Of a stretch of 9,103 nt of DNA, positions 1 through 6,253 are shown in pieces. Positions within the stretch are counted from its first letter, which is position 1. Every line of letters starts with the position of its first letter. The DNA is from an uncultured Dictyoglomus sp. (GTDB lineage: Bacteria; Dictyoglomota; Dictyoglomia; Dictyoglomales; Dictyoglomaceae), in the NCBI GenBank assembly GCA_938039765.1, contig CALHTV010000234.1, forward strand, positions 1-9,103, read 5' to 3'. The position numbers were made by a program, and so were the translations under genes. The notes below the pieces were generated by a model. It searched no databases and was not told the DNA's origin. It was given only the letters and a program-made list of their open reading frames with translations.

Positions 1-123
1 AAGATAAGAGGAAAACCTATAGAAACTAAGAAAGAAGAGATGGTACACTGGGTAGGTTTATTATTACTTCTTTTTCTTATGCTTATGATAACTCTATTTG
101 ATATACTCAGGCTTGGAAAATGA
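1..123 (+). CDS. rseP: RseP-family site-2 metalloprotease, C-terminal end only
   Basis: This is the last 40 codons of a gene that begins outside the window, read in frame 1 and ending at TGA 121-123. The peptide begins KIRGKPIE, followed by a charged stretch, a long hydrophobic helix (about residues 18-34) and the end FDILRLGK. The RGKP segment, the final membrane helix and a terminal DILRL tail are the recognisable end of RseP/RasP intramembrane zinc proteases, which cut anti-sigma factors and signal-peptide remnants in the cytoplasmic membrane. The catalytic HExxH and PDZ domain lie upstream and cannot be checked. The stop overlaps the ispG start as ATGA, and rseP-ispG adjacency (often behind dxr) is a common bacterial arrangement. 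The identification rests on a short tail plus context. Confidence 0.82.
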   Translation, partial: KIRGKPIETKKEEMVHWVGLLLLLFLMLMITLFDILRLGK

Positions 124-1187
124 GAGAACGATATACAAGAGTAGTAAAAGTAGGGAATGTGGAAATAGGAGGGAGTAATCCTATTAGGGTTCAGAGTATG
201 ACTAAGACTCCAACTATAGATATAAAAGCTACTATAAGGCAAATAAAAGGGCTTGCTAAAAAGGGATGCGAGATCATCAGAGTAGGGGTTCCAGATAAAG
301 ATTCTGCCTTAGCCCTCGGAAAAATAAAGAAAGAGAGCCCTATCCCTATTGTAGCTGATATACATTTTGATTATCGCTTAGCATTGATAGCTTTAGAACA
401 GGGAGTTGATAAATTAAGACTTAATCCTGGAAATATAAAGAATCCAAAACATATTTCTCTTATAGCGAGAGAAGCTAAAGCCCGAGGAGTACCTATAAGA
501 GTTGGAAGTAATGCAGGTTCTCTTCCTCAAGAAATTTTAAAAAAGTATGGGGGTGTAACTCCTGAAGCTTTAGTAGAAAGTGCTATTAATGAGGTTAAAC
601 TATTAGAGGATAATGATTTCACAGATATCGTAGTTTCTGTTAAGGCTTCTTCTGTCCCTTTAACAGTGGAGGCTTATAGGCTTCTTTCTTCTAAAGTCAA
701 TTATCCTTTACATGTAGGTATTACTGAAGCTGGTACTTTGTTGCCAGGAGCTATAAGATCTTCGGTTGGTATAGGTATTTTGTTATATGAGGGTATTGGA
801 GATACTATCAGAGTATCTCTTGCTTCAAGTCCTGATAAGGAAGTAGAGGTAGCTTACGAGATTTTAGATAGTTTAGAAATAAGAAGAAAAGGTCTAAGAG
901 TTATTGCTTGTCCAATGTGTGCTAGAGCACATTTTCCTGTTGGAGAAATAGCCAAGAAAATAGAGAATAAATTTAAAGATTATTCCTTAAATTTGACAAT
1001 TGCTGTAATGGGTTGCGAGGTCAATGGTCCTGGAGAGGCTAAATGGGCTGATTTAGGAATTGCAGGTTCTCAGAATAGGGTTATAATTTTTAAATATGGT
1101 AAGATAATTAAAGAGACTGATTGGAAACACGTGCTCTTTGAGTTAGAAAAGGAGCTAAATATGTGGAAGGAGGTGAACACCAATTAA
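120..1187 (+). CDS. ispG: 4-hydroxy-3-methylbut-2-enyl diphosphate synthase (IspG/GcpE)
   Basis: IspG catalyses the penultimate step of the MEP isoprenoid pathway, reductively opening MEcPP to HMBPP with a [4Fe-4S] cluster in the cytoplasm. The 355-residue protein has the usual length of the short bacterial form. An N-terminal TIM-barrel region carries VQSMTKTPT (24-32), ADIHFDY (79-85), LRLNPGNI (99-106) and RVGSNAGSL (127-135). The C-terminal cluster domain has the three ligand cysteines Cys264, Cys267 and Cys299 and the cluster-binding Glu306 in [11 protein letters not shown]. The first cysteine motif reads CPMCARA rather than the usual CPTCGRT, so the ligands are intact but their neighbours are unusual. 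The ATG overlaps the rseP stop as ATGA with no good SD, which suggests translational coupling. The last codons hold the SD of rny, and the gene ends in tandem in-frame stops (TAATAA). Confidence 0.97.
   Translation: MRERYTRVVKVGNVEIGGSNPIRVQSMTKTPTIDIKATIRQIKGLAKKGCEIIRVGVPDKDSALALGKIKKESPIPIVADIHFDYRLALIALEQGVDKLRLNPGNIKNPKHISLIAREAKARGVPIRVGSNAGSLPQEILKKYGGVTPEALVESAINEVKLLEDNDFTDIVVSVKASSVPLTVEAYRLLSSKVNYPLHVGITEAGTLLPGAIRSSVGIGILLYEGIGDTIRVSLASSPDKEVEVAYEILDSLEIRRKGLRVIACPMCARAHFPVGEIAKKIENKFKDYSLNLTIAVMGCEVNGPGEAKWADLGIAGSQNRVIIFKYGKIIKETDWKHVLFELEKELNMWKEVNTN
1167..1176 (+). promoter_or_regulatory. Strong ribosome binding site for rny that implies an upstream start
   Basis: AAGGAGGTGA is a near-perfect anti-SD match inside the last codons of ispG. 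The GTG at 1198 lies 21 bases beyond it, too far for normal initiation. The in-frame ATT at 1183 lies 6 bases beyond it. The TGA ending this SD is itself an in-frame stop for rny, so the start must fall between 1177 and 1198. Confidence 0.85.
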
Positions 1188-1197
1188 TAATTTTGTA

Positions 1198-2694
1198 GTG
1201 GTCATATTAGGATTCATATTAGGTTTAGGTCTAGGTTATTTTGGAAGAAGATATTTTGAAAATAAAACTACCCAGCTTGCTGAAAAAAGAGCGGAAGAGA
1301 TCTTAAAGAAAGCTCAAGAAGAAGCAGAAGAAAAGAAGCGTTCTGCTTTATTAGAGGCTAAAGAGGAGATCTTTAAACTTAGAAACGAAGCCGAGAGGGA
1401 AATAAGAGAGCGAAGAAACGAGCTTTCTAATTTTGAAAGAAGAATTCTTCAAAGAGAAGAAAATTTAGAAAGAAAAGAAGAAATCCTTGCTAATAAGGAA
1501 AAAGAAATAAACAATAAGCTTGAAAATTTGAAAAAGCTTGAAGAGGAAGCTATGTTAGAGCTCCAAAGAATTGCTCAAATGAGTAAAGAAGAAGCAAGAG
1601 AAATGCTATTAAGGAGGGTGGAGGAAGAGATTCAAAAGGATATAGCTTTAAAGATAAAAGAGCTGGAATCAAGATATAAAGAAATAGCTGACGAAAAGGC
1701 AAGAGAAATTTTAATAGAGGCAATCCAAAGATGTGCTGTTGATCATACAGTTGAGTCTACAGTTTCAGTAGTAAGTTTACCAAGTGAAGAAATGAAAGGA
1801 AGAATTATAGGAAGAGAAGGGAGAAATATAAGAACTTTCGAAACTTTAACTGGTGTGGATCTAATTATTGACGATACACCAGAGGCTGTAGTATTATCAT
1901 CTTTTGATCCTATAAGAAGAGAAATTGCTAGAATAGCTTTAGAAAAATTAGTAAAAGATGGTAGAATCCATCCTGCTAGAATAGAAGAGATGGTCAATAA
2001 GGCTAAAAAAGAGGTAGAAAACAGAATTAGAGAAGAGGGAGAAAGAGCTCTAATGGAAGTAGGTATTCAGAATATACATTATGATTTAGTAAGAACTCTT
2101 GGAAGGTTGTATTATAGAACAAGTTATGGACAGAATGTTCTACAACATTCTGTAGAAGTGGCAAAACTTGCTGCTGTGATTGCAGCCGAATTGCACCTAG
2201 ATATTAACCTAGCCAAGCGTGCAGGTCTTTTACACGATATAGGGAAAGCAATTGATTATGAAGTAGAAGGATCCCATGCTTCTTTAGGAGCAGAACTGTT
2301 GAAGAAATACGGAGAACATCCTGATGTGATTCATGCAGTGGCAGCTCATCATGAAGAGATACCTTTAGTTAAACCCTTAGATGTTATAATACAAGTTGCT
2401 GATAGTATTTCTGCAGTTAGGCCTGGAGCTAGAAGAGAAAGTATAGAGATATACATAAAAAGATTGGAGAAGTTAGAGGAAATAGCCATGTCTTTTCCTG
2501 GTGTAGAAAAGGCATATGCTATTCAGGCAGGAAGAGAAGTTAGAGTTTTAGTTAGTCCTGAAGAGGTAGATGATTTGACGGCAACAAGGCTTGCTTATCA
2601 GATCGCTAAAAAGATCGAAAAAGAAATGGAATATCCGGGACAGATAAAAGTTACTGTAATTAGAGAGACAAGAGCTGTAGAATATGCTAAGTAG
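1198..2694 (+). CDS. rny: Ribonuclease Y (membrane-anchored KH-HD endoribonuclease)
   Basis: RNase Y is the membrane-bound endoribonuclease that starts much mRNA turnover in many Gram-positive and thermophilic bacteria. Domains in order, numbered from the GTG at 1198: a short hydrophobic Gly-rich anchor (2-15); a long Glu/Lys/Arg-rich coiled coil (about 25-180); a KH RNA-binding domain (about 188-255) with the GREG loop at 205-208; and an HD domain (about 305-405) with His317, the His346-Asp347 pair in LLHDIGK, and His384-His385. A conserved tail follows (IQAGREVRV to the end). The length, 498 residues, is slightly short for the family (about 510-520). GTG 1198 is the first standard start after the in-frame TGA at 1174-1176, but the SD at 1167-1176 fits an ATT start at 1183, which would add five residues and complete the membrane helix. 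ymdB follows after three bases. Confidence 0.96.
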   Translation: MVILGFILGLGLGYFGRRYFENKTTQLAEKRAEEILKKAQEEAEEKKRSALLEAKEEIFKLRNEAEREIRERRNELSNFERRILQREENLERKEEILANKEKEINNKLENLKKLEEEAMLELQRIAQMSKEEAREMLLRRVEEEIQKDIALKIKELESRYKEIADEKAREILIEAIQRCAVDHTVESTVSVVSLPSEEMKGRIIGREGRNIRTFETLTGVDLIIDDTPEAVVLSSFDPIRREIARIALEKLVKDGRIHPARIEEMVNKAKKEVENRIREEGERALMEVGIQNIHYDLVRTLGRLYYRTSYGQNVLQHSVEVAKLAAVIAAELHLDINLAKRAGLLHDIGKAIDYEVEGSHASLGAELLKKYGEHPDVIHAVAAHHEEIPLVKPLDVIIQVADSISAVRPGARRESIEIYIKRLEKLEEIAMSFPGVEKAYAIQAGREVRVLVSPEEVDDLTATRLAYQIAKKIEKEMEYPGQIKVTVIRETRAVEYAK

Positions 2695-2697
2695 GCC

Positions 2698-3483
2698 ATG
2701 AATATACTTTTTTTAGGAGATATTGTAGGAAAAATAGGTAGGAGAGGAGTTGGTCTTCTCCTACCTCGAATAAGAGAAGAATTTAATGTTGATCTGGTTG
2801 TTGCTAATGTTGAGAATGCAGCTTCTGGTTTCGGTATTACAGAAAATGTTATTAAAGAGTTGCGTGATTATGGTATTGATGTATTTACAAGTGGTAATCA
2901 TATTTGGGATAAAAAAGAAGGTATTCCACTATTAGAGGCTTGTGAGAACTTATTAAGACCTGCCAATTATCCATTAGACGTTCCTGGAAAAGGATTTATA
3001 ATCTTCTCGCATTTTGATAAAAAAGTGGGTATAATTAATATACAGGGGAGAATATTTATGGAACCAATCGAAAATCCCTTTTATGTGGTAAAAAATATAG
3101 TTGAAGAAATGAGAAAATATACTAAAATAATATTAGTAGATGTACATGCTGAAGCAACTTCGGAAAAAATAGCAATGGGATATTTTTTAGATGGATTAGT
3201 AACAGCGGTAGTAGGAACACATACACATGTACAAACAGCTGATGAAAGAATTCTACCAGGGGGGACAGGTTATATAACTGACCTGGGGATGTGTGGAGCT
3301 TATGACTCTATCTTAGGTGTTGAAAAGGAGGCTGTTCTTAAAAAATTTCTTCTCCAAATACCTCAAAAATTTACTGTGCCAGAAAAAGGACTCTTTAAAA
3401 TGGAAGGGGTGATTATAGAGGTAGACGAAGAAAATGGTAAAACGAAAAATATAATTAGGTTACAAAGGAGGGGAGAGATTTAA
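2698..3483 (+). CDS. ymdB: YmdB-family metallophosphoesterase (2',3'-cyclic phosphodiesterase)
   Basis: The 261 residues match the length of the YmdB family of calcineurin-like phosphoesterases. B. subtilis YmdB hydrolyses cyclic nucleotides such as 2',3'-cAMP and affects biofilm and motility decisions. The two-metal ligands are all visible: Asp8 in FLGDIVG, Glu39-Asn40 in NVENAASGFGIT, Asn67-His68 in SGNHIWD, His150 in VDVHAEATSEK, and His175/His177 in VGTHTHVQTADE. There is no signal peptide or membrane segment, so it should be cytoplasmic. The ATG follows the rny stop by three bases and lacks a convincing SD, so translation is probably coupled to rny. Its last codons (QRRGEI) create an SD-like AAAGGAGGGG with no start suitably spaced after it, and it ends in tandem TAATAA stops. 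The family call is firm; the in vivo substrate here is inferred. Confidence 0.95.
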   Translation: MNILFLGDIVGKIGRRGVGLLLPRIREEFNVDLVVANVENAASGFGITENVIKELRDYGIDVFTSGNHIWDKKEGIPLLEACENLLRPANYPLDVPGKGFIIFSHFDKKVGIINIQGRIFMEPIENPFYVVKNIVEEMRKYTKIILVDVHAEATSEKIAMGYFLDGLVTAVVGTHTHVQTADERILPGGTGYITDLGMCGAYDSILGVEKEAVLKKFLLQIPQKFTVPEKGLFKMEGVIIEVDEENGKTKNIIRLQRRGEI

Positions 3484-3516
3484 TAATTTTAAAAGTCTGC
3501 CATGGGAAGAACATAT

Positions 3517-3525
3517 AAAGGAGGT
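3517..3525 (+). promoter_or_regulatory. Ribosome binding site that fixes the spoVS start
   Basis: AAAGGAGGT lies 6 bases before the ATG at 3532. It favours that start over the in-frame ATG at 3502, whose extra codons would simply be a translation of this SD. Confidence 0.9.
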
Positions 3526-3531
3526 AGGTTT

Positions 3532-3795
3532 ATGGTAGAAGTATTAAAAGTTTCCGCTAAATCTAATCCTAATGCAGTAGCAGGTGCATTAGCAGGAGTA
3601 ATTCGTGAAAAAGGACGCGCAGAAATCCAAGTAATAGGTGCTGGAGCAGTCAATCAGGCAGTGAAGGCAATTGCTATTACACGAGGATATGTAGCTCCAA
3701 GTGGCATTGACTTAATTTGTATCCCAGCATTTACTGATGTACAGATTGATGGAGAAGAAAGAACAGCCATCCGTTTTATTGTAGAGCCTCGCTAA
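3532..3795 (+). CDS. spoVS: SpoVS-family protein (stage V sporulation protein S)
   Basis: The protein is 87 residues, essentially the usual family size, and starts MVEVLKVSAKSNPNAVAGAL, the characteristic SpoVS N-terminus. Further conserved blocks are GAGAVNQAVKAIAI and the PAFTDVQIDGEERTAI tail. I recall SpoVS as a small Alba-like fold protein; in Bacillus it affects sporulation and septation, and homologues occur in non-sporulating thermophiles such as Thermus and Thermotoga. Its molecular activity is not settled. I chose ATG 3532 because a strong SD sits at 3517-3525; an upstream in-frame ATG at 3502 would add MGRTYKGGRF, which is absent from the family pattern. It follows ymdB by 48 bases and is the last gene before the hairpin at 3825-3852, repeating the rny-ymdB-spoVS order known in Bacillus. 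Confidence 0.96.
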   Translation: MVEVLKVSAKSNPNAVAGALAGVIREKGRAEIQVIGAGAVNQAVKAIAITRGYVAPSGIDLICIPAFTDVQIDGEERTAIRFIVEPR

Positions 3796-3824
3796 TTAGT
3801 GAAAAGCGTAAGAACCTTTAAAAA

Positions 3825-3852
3825 GAGGCAGAGGGAAAAGTCCCTCTGCCTC
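3825..3852 (+). terminator. Perfect 12-bp hairpin, probable intrinsic terminator of the first operon
   Basis: The left arm 3825-3836 (GAGGCAGAGGGA) pairs perfectly with 3841-3852 around a 4-base AAAG loop. On the + strand the T-run is short and displaced (GTAG then TTTT at 3857-3860). On the - strand a run of five T (complement of 3820-3824) directly abuts the stem, so the geometry is better in reverse and the element may act in both directions. It lies 29 bases after the spoVS stop in the only real intergenic gap of the window (3796-3907). Confidence 0.8.
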
Positions 3853-3861
3853 GTAGTTTTA

Positions 3862-3870
3862 TGGTATAAT
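3862..3870 (+). promoter_or_regulatory. TG-extended -10 promoter for the rpmE-thyX-tdk operon
   Basis: TGGTATAAT contains a perfect TATAAT at 3865-3870 with the TGn extension. No -35-like hexamer exists at spacings of 15-19, since that space is occupied by the right arm of the terminator hairpin. Transcription would begin near 3875-3878, giving a leader of about 30 bases. That is too short for a riboswitch. Confidence 0.75.
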
Positions 3871-3907
3871 TCTCATGGTGATATAAAAAAAGAAAGGAGA
3901 GTTAAGA

Positions 3908-4114
3908 ATGAAGAAGGGAATTCATCCAGAAATGAAAAAAGCAAGGATAGTATGTGCATGTGGTGCTGTATATGAGACTTTATCTATTAAGGAACATATG
4001 ACAGTGGAAATATGTGCTAAGTGTCATCCATTCTTTACAGGACAAAGAAAGTTTGTAGATACCGAAGGAAGAGTTGAGAGATTTACTAAGAAATATAATT
4101 GGGAAATTAAGTAA
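3908..4114 (+). CDS. rpmE: 50S ribosomal protein L31, zinc-binding (C+) type
   Basis: L31 bridges the large subunit to the head of the small subunit. The 68-residue protein starts MKKGIHPEM and has the four zinc-ribbon cysteines Cys16, Cys18, Cys36 and Cys39 (CAC, then [10 protein letters not shown]), so it is the zinc-containing form, not the zinc-free paralogue made under zinc limitation. The [12 protein letters not shown] segment near the C-terminus is also typical. A good SD (AAAGGAGA, 3893-3900) precedes the ATG by 7 bases. It is the first gene of the second operon, behind the extended -10 at 3862-3870, and thyX begins two bases after its stop. Confidence 0.97.
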   Translation: MKKGIHPEMKKARIVCACGAVYETLSIKEHMTVEICAKCHPFFTGQRKFVDTEGRVERFTKKYNWEIK

Positions 4115-4116
4115 AA

Positions 4117-4773
4117 TTGAGAGTAAAAATCATTGCTTACACGCCAGAGCCAGAAAAAGTATGTGCTCTGGCAATGAGGCTTTGCCATTATCAGGGAAGT
4201 ATTGAAGAGTTAGAAGAAAAACTAACTCCTAGTGAGATTTCTCGTTTGTTAAATAAAGCTAAAGTATTGCAACATTTTTCAATATTTGAACATGCTTCTT
4301 TTACCTTTTATATTGAAGGAATCTCAAGAGTAACTACTCATCAGCTTGTAAGACATAGAATTGCTTCCTATTCCCAGCAAAGTCAAAGATATGTAAATTT
4401 AAAGGGAGAATATATAATTCCTGATACAGTAAAGAAAGATGATCAAAGAATAAATATCTATAAGGAAGTATTGGAGAAAGCCTTTTCTGCATATGAAGAA
4501 TTGGTTAGATTAGGGGTACCTAAGGAAGATGCTAGGTATTTACTCCCACAGGCTGTAGAATCTAAAATTATAGTCACGATGAATGCAAGAGAACTTTTAC
4601 ATTTCTTTACTCTTAGAACTTGTAATTCGGCTCAATGGGAAATAAAAGAATTGGCATGGAAAATGTTAGGTCTGGTAAAGGAATTAGCTCCTACTATTTT
4701 CTCTGATGCGGGTCCTCCATGTTTTAGAGGACCTTGTCCTGAGGGAAAAAGTTGTGTGCCAGAGAGAAGGTGA
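4117..4773 (+). CDS. thyX: Flavin-dependent thymidylate synthase ThyX
   Basis: ThyX makes dTMP from dUMP using methylenetetrahydrofolate and NADPH with FAD, independently of classical ThyA. The 218-residue protein carries the ThyX signature RHRx7S at Arg79-His80-Arg81 to Ser89 (RHRIASYSQQSQR) and the C-terminal active-site block around NARELLHFFTLRTCNSAQWE (156-175). The tail has three cysteines (202, 207, 213) in a GPPCFRGPCPEGKSC pattern that I recall from clostridial-type ThyX. The start is TTG, giving the family-typical MRVKIIAYTP; an in-frame stop at 4108-4110 excludes a longer form and no good SD is visible. Two bases separate it from rpmE, so coupling is likely. Its stop lies inside the SD of tdk, pairing de novo and salvage dTMP synthesis. 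Confidence 0.97.
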   Translation: MRVKIIAYTPEPEKVCALAMRLCHYQGSIEELEEKLTPSEISRLLNKAKVLQHFSIFEHASFTFYIEGISRVTTHQLVRHRIASYSQQSQRYVNLKGEYIIPDTVKKDDQRINIYKEVLEKAFSAYEELVRLGVPKEDARYLLPQAVESKIIVTMNARELLHFFTLRTCNSAQWEIKELAWKMLGLVKELAPTIFSDAGPPCFRGPCPEGKSCVPERR

Positions 4774-4779
4774 TATCTT

Positions 4780-5373
4780 ATGGAGTTTATAAATGGACCT
4801 TTAGGTTGGATAGAAGTTATATGTGGAGGCATGTATAGTGGAAAAAGTGAAGAGCTAATTAGAAGAGTTAGGAGAGCTCAGATAGCTAAGCAAAAGGTTC
4901 AAGTTTTTAAACATAGTTTAGATATAAGATATGATAAAGACTATGTAGCCTCTCATACAGGTTTAAAAATAGAAGCAATTCCAGTAAATAGCAGTGTTGA
5001 TATTGAGAAATTAGTAGAAGAGGATACCCAAGTTGTAGCAATAGAAGAAGGACAGTTCTTTGATATGGGATTGGTGAAAGTTTGCCAGAGATTAGCAGAT
5101 AAAGGAAAAAGAGTTATTGTTGCTGGTTTAGATCAGGATTTTAGAGGGGAACCTTTTGGACCTATGCCTTATTTAATGGCAGTAGCAGAATATGTAGACA
5201 AACTTCATGCTATTTGTATGAAATGTGGCAATGTTGCAAGTAGAACTCAAAGAATTATTGACGGTAAACCAGCTTATTATGATGATCCTATAATTTTAGT
5301 AGGAGCTTTTGAAAGTTACGAGGCAAGATGTAGAAATTGTCATGTAGTTTTAAGGAGAGATAAAAATGGTTAA
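4780..5373 (+). CDS. tdk: Thymidine kinase, type II (zinc-binding)
   Basis: Tdk phosphorylates thymidine to dTMP with ATP in the cytoplasm (salvage). The 197 residues fit the tetrameric type II family. The P-loop [10 protein letters not shown] spans 16-25; the Mg/catalytic segment IEEGQFF (88-94) has Glu90 as the probable general base, with Glu89 where most members have Asp; the [15 protein letters not shown] segment follows (116-130); and the lasso zinc site is Cys146, Cys149, Cys184, Cys187. The ATG has a good SD (GAAGGTGA, 4766-4773) six bases upstream that contains the thyX stop. The stop codon lies inside the start of the next gene (8-base overlap). Confidence 0.96.
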   Translation: MEFINGPLGWIEVICGGMYSGKSEELIRRVRRAQIAKQKVQVFKHSLDIRYDKDYVASHTGLKIEAIPVNSSVDIEKLVEEDTQVVAIEEGQFFDMGLVKVCQRLADKGKRVIVAGLDQDFRGEPFGPMPYLMAVAEYVDKLHAICMKCGNVASRTQRIIDGKPAYYDDPIILVGAFESYEARCRNCHVVLRRDKNG

Positions 5374-6253
5374 GAACAAAAGAGATTTAGTAGGTGGACA
5401 AGCAGTATACGAAGGAGTGATGATGAGAAAGGGGATTGATCTAGCTATAGCCGTAAGAGATCCAGAAGGTCATATTATACTAAAAAGAGAAAGACTTCAA
5501 CCTTTCTTTAAGAAATGGATAAAGATTCCTCTTTTAAGAGGATTGATGATACTTTTGGATTCTTTATTTTGGGGTATAAAAGCTCTGAATTACTCTACCT
5601 CCATTGCTTTCAGAGAAGAGGATAAAACTAATAGTAATTGGGAAATTGGAGTAGCCTTAATATTGGGTTTTGCTCTCTTCATTGGATTGTTTATTATTCT
5701 ACCTTTATTAGTGATTAGGCCTATAGAAAATTACATCTCCTCTCTTATTGTTCTGAGACTTTTAGAAGGAATAGTTAGGTTAGGTATTTTTATACTTTAT
5801 CTCTTTAGTATAACTAAAATAAAAGAAATTTATAGGGTGTTTCAATATCATGGAGCAGAACATAAAACAGTATTTTGTTATGAGGCTGGAGAAGAGCTTA
5901 CGGTAGAGAATTGTAGAAAATATTCTCGTTTTCATCCAAGATGTGGTACTTCATTTTTATTGGTAGTAATGGTTGTGAGCATAATAGTTTTTGCTTTTTT
6001 AGGAAGGCAGCCTTTTATTTTAAGGATAATTACTCGTGTCTTGTTGATTCCTGTGATTTTTAGTATTTCTTATGAAATAATAAGATTAGGTTCGGAACGT
6101 GTTAATTCTGTTTTTTGGAGAATATTGTTAACTCCTGGATTATGGATGCAGCACTTTACAACAAAAGAACCTGATGATTTACAGTTAGAAATAGCTATAG
6201 CTGCTTTGAAGGAGGTGACAAAAGAGGGAAATGATTCAGAAATTAGTTATTGA
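5366..6253 (+). CDS. DUF1385 (YqhQ-like) integral membrane protein of unknown function
   Basis: The 295-residue protein belongs to the DUF1385/YqhQ family, recognised by [12 protein letters not shown] (10-21), YHGAEHK (161-167), [11 protein letters not shown] (188-198) and a C-terminal [21 protein letters not shown] block (257-277). Four hydrophobic segments are visible: about 93-117, 131-150, 195-213 and 219-238. The conserved His162, His166, Cys171, His190 and Cys193 are gathered in the stretch between the second and third segments and look like a possible metal or catalytic site; that is inference, as the family has no established activity. An SD (AAGGAG, 5352-5357) precedes the ATG, which overlaps the tdk stop. 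It sits between rpmE-thyX-tdk and prfA-prmC, and its 3' end overlaps prfA by 23 bases. This linkage to translation genes recurs, as I recall, in clostridial genomes. Confidence 0.93.
   Translation: MVKNKRDLVGGQAVYEGVMMRKGIDLAIAVRDPEGHIILKRERLQPFFKKWIKIPLLRGLMILLDSLFWGIKALNYSTSIAFREEDKTNSNWEIGVALILGFALFIGLFIILPLLVIRPIENYISSLIVLRLLEGIVRLGIFILYLFSITKIKEIYRVFQYHGAEHKTVFCYEAGEELTVENCRKYSRFHPRCGTSFLLVVMVVSIIVFAFLGRQPFILRIITRVLLIPVIFSISYEIIRLGSERVNSVFWRILLTPGLWMQHFTTKEPDDLQLEIAIAALKEVTKEGNDSEISY
6209..6218 (+). promoter_or_regulatory. Ribosome binding site of prfA, long spacing
   Basis: AAGGAGGTGA lies inside the DUF1385 gene, 12 bases before the prfA ATG at 6231, longer than optimal. Its TGA is an in-frame stop for prfA and no alternative start codon lies between, so ATG 6231 stands. 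A weaker GAGGGA adjoins the start. Confidence 0.75.

Noticed and set aside
993..998. TTGACA inside ispG as a possible -35 for rny
   Set aside because: No TATAAT-like hexamer at 16-18 bases downstream, and the bases encode the conserved segment before Cys299.
1171..1182. Small inverted repeat GGTG-AA-CACC overlapping the rny SD
   Set aside because: Four base pairs around a two-base loop cannot form a stable hairpin.
1611..1632. Internal SD-like AAGGAGGGTG in rny that might launch a soluble KH-HD form
   Set aside because: The only suitably placed codon is a distant ATT (1630); the sequence is explained by Arg-Arg-Val codons of the coiled coil.
1743..1997. 84-codon minus-strand open frame inside rny
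   Set aside because: It mirrors the conserved KH-domain coding region, gives a low-complexity hydrophobic/Ser-rich product and has no supporting SD or neighbours.
3871..3907. Riboswitch or L31 autoregulatory leader before rpmE
   Set aside because: The predicted leader is only about 30 bases, mostly A-rich with the SD, and shows no conserved fold.
4632..4832. 66-codon minus-strand open frame across the thyX/tdk junction
   Set aside because: It overlaps two well-supported genes and shows no recognisable protein pattern.
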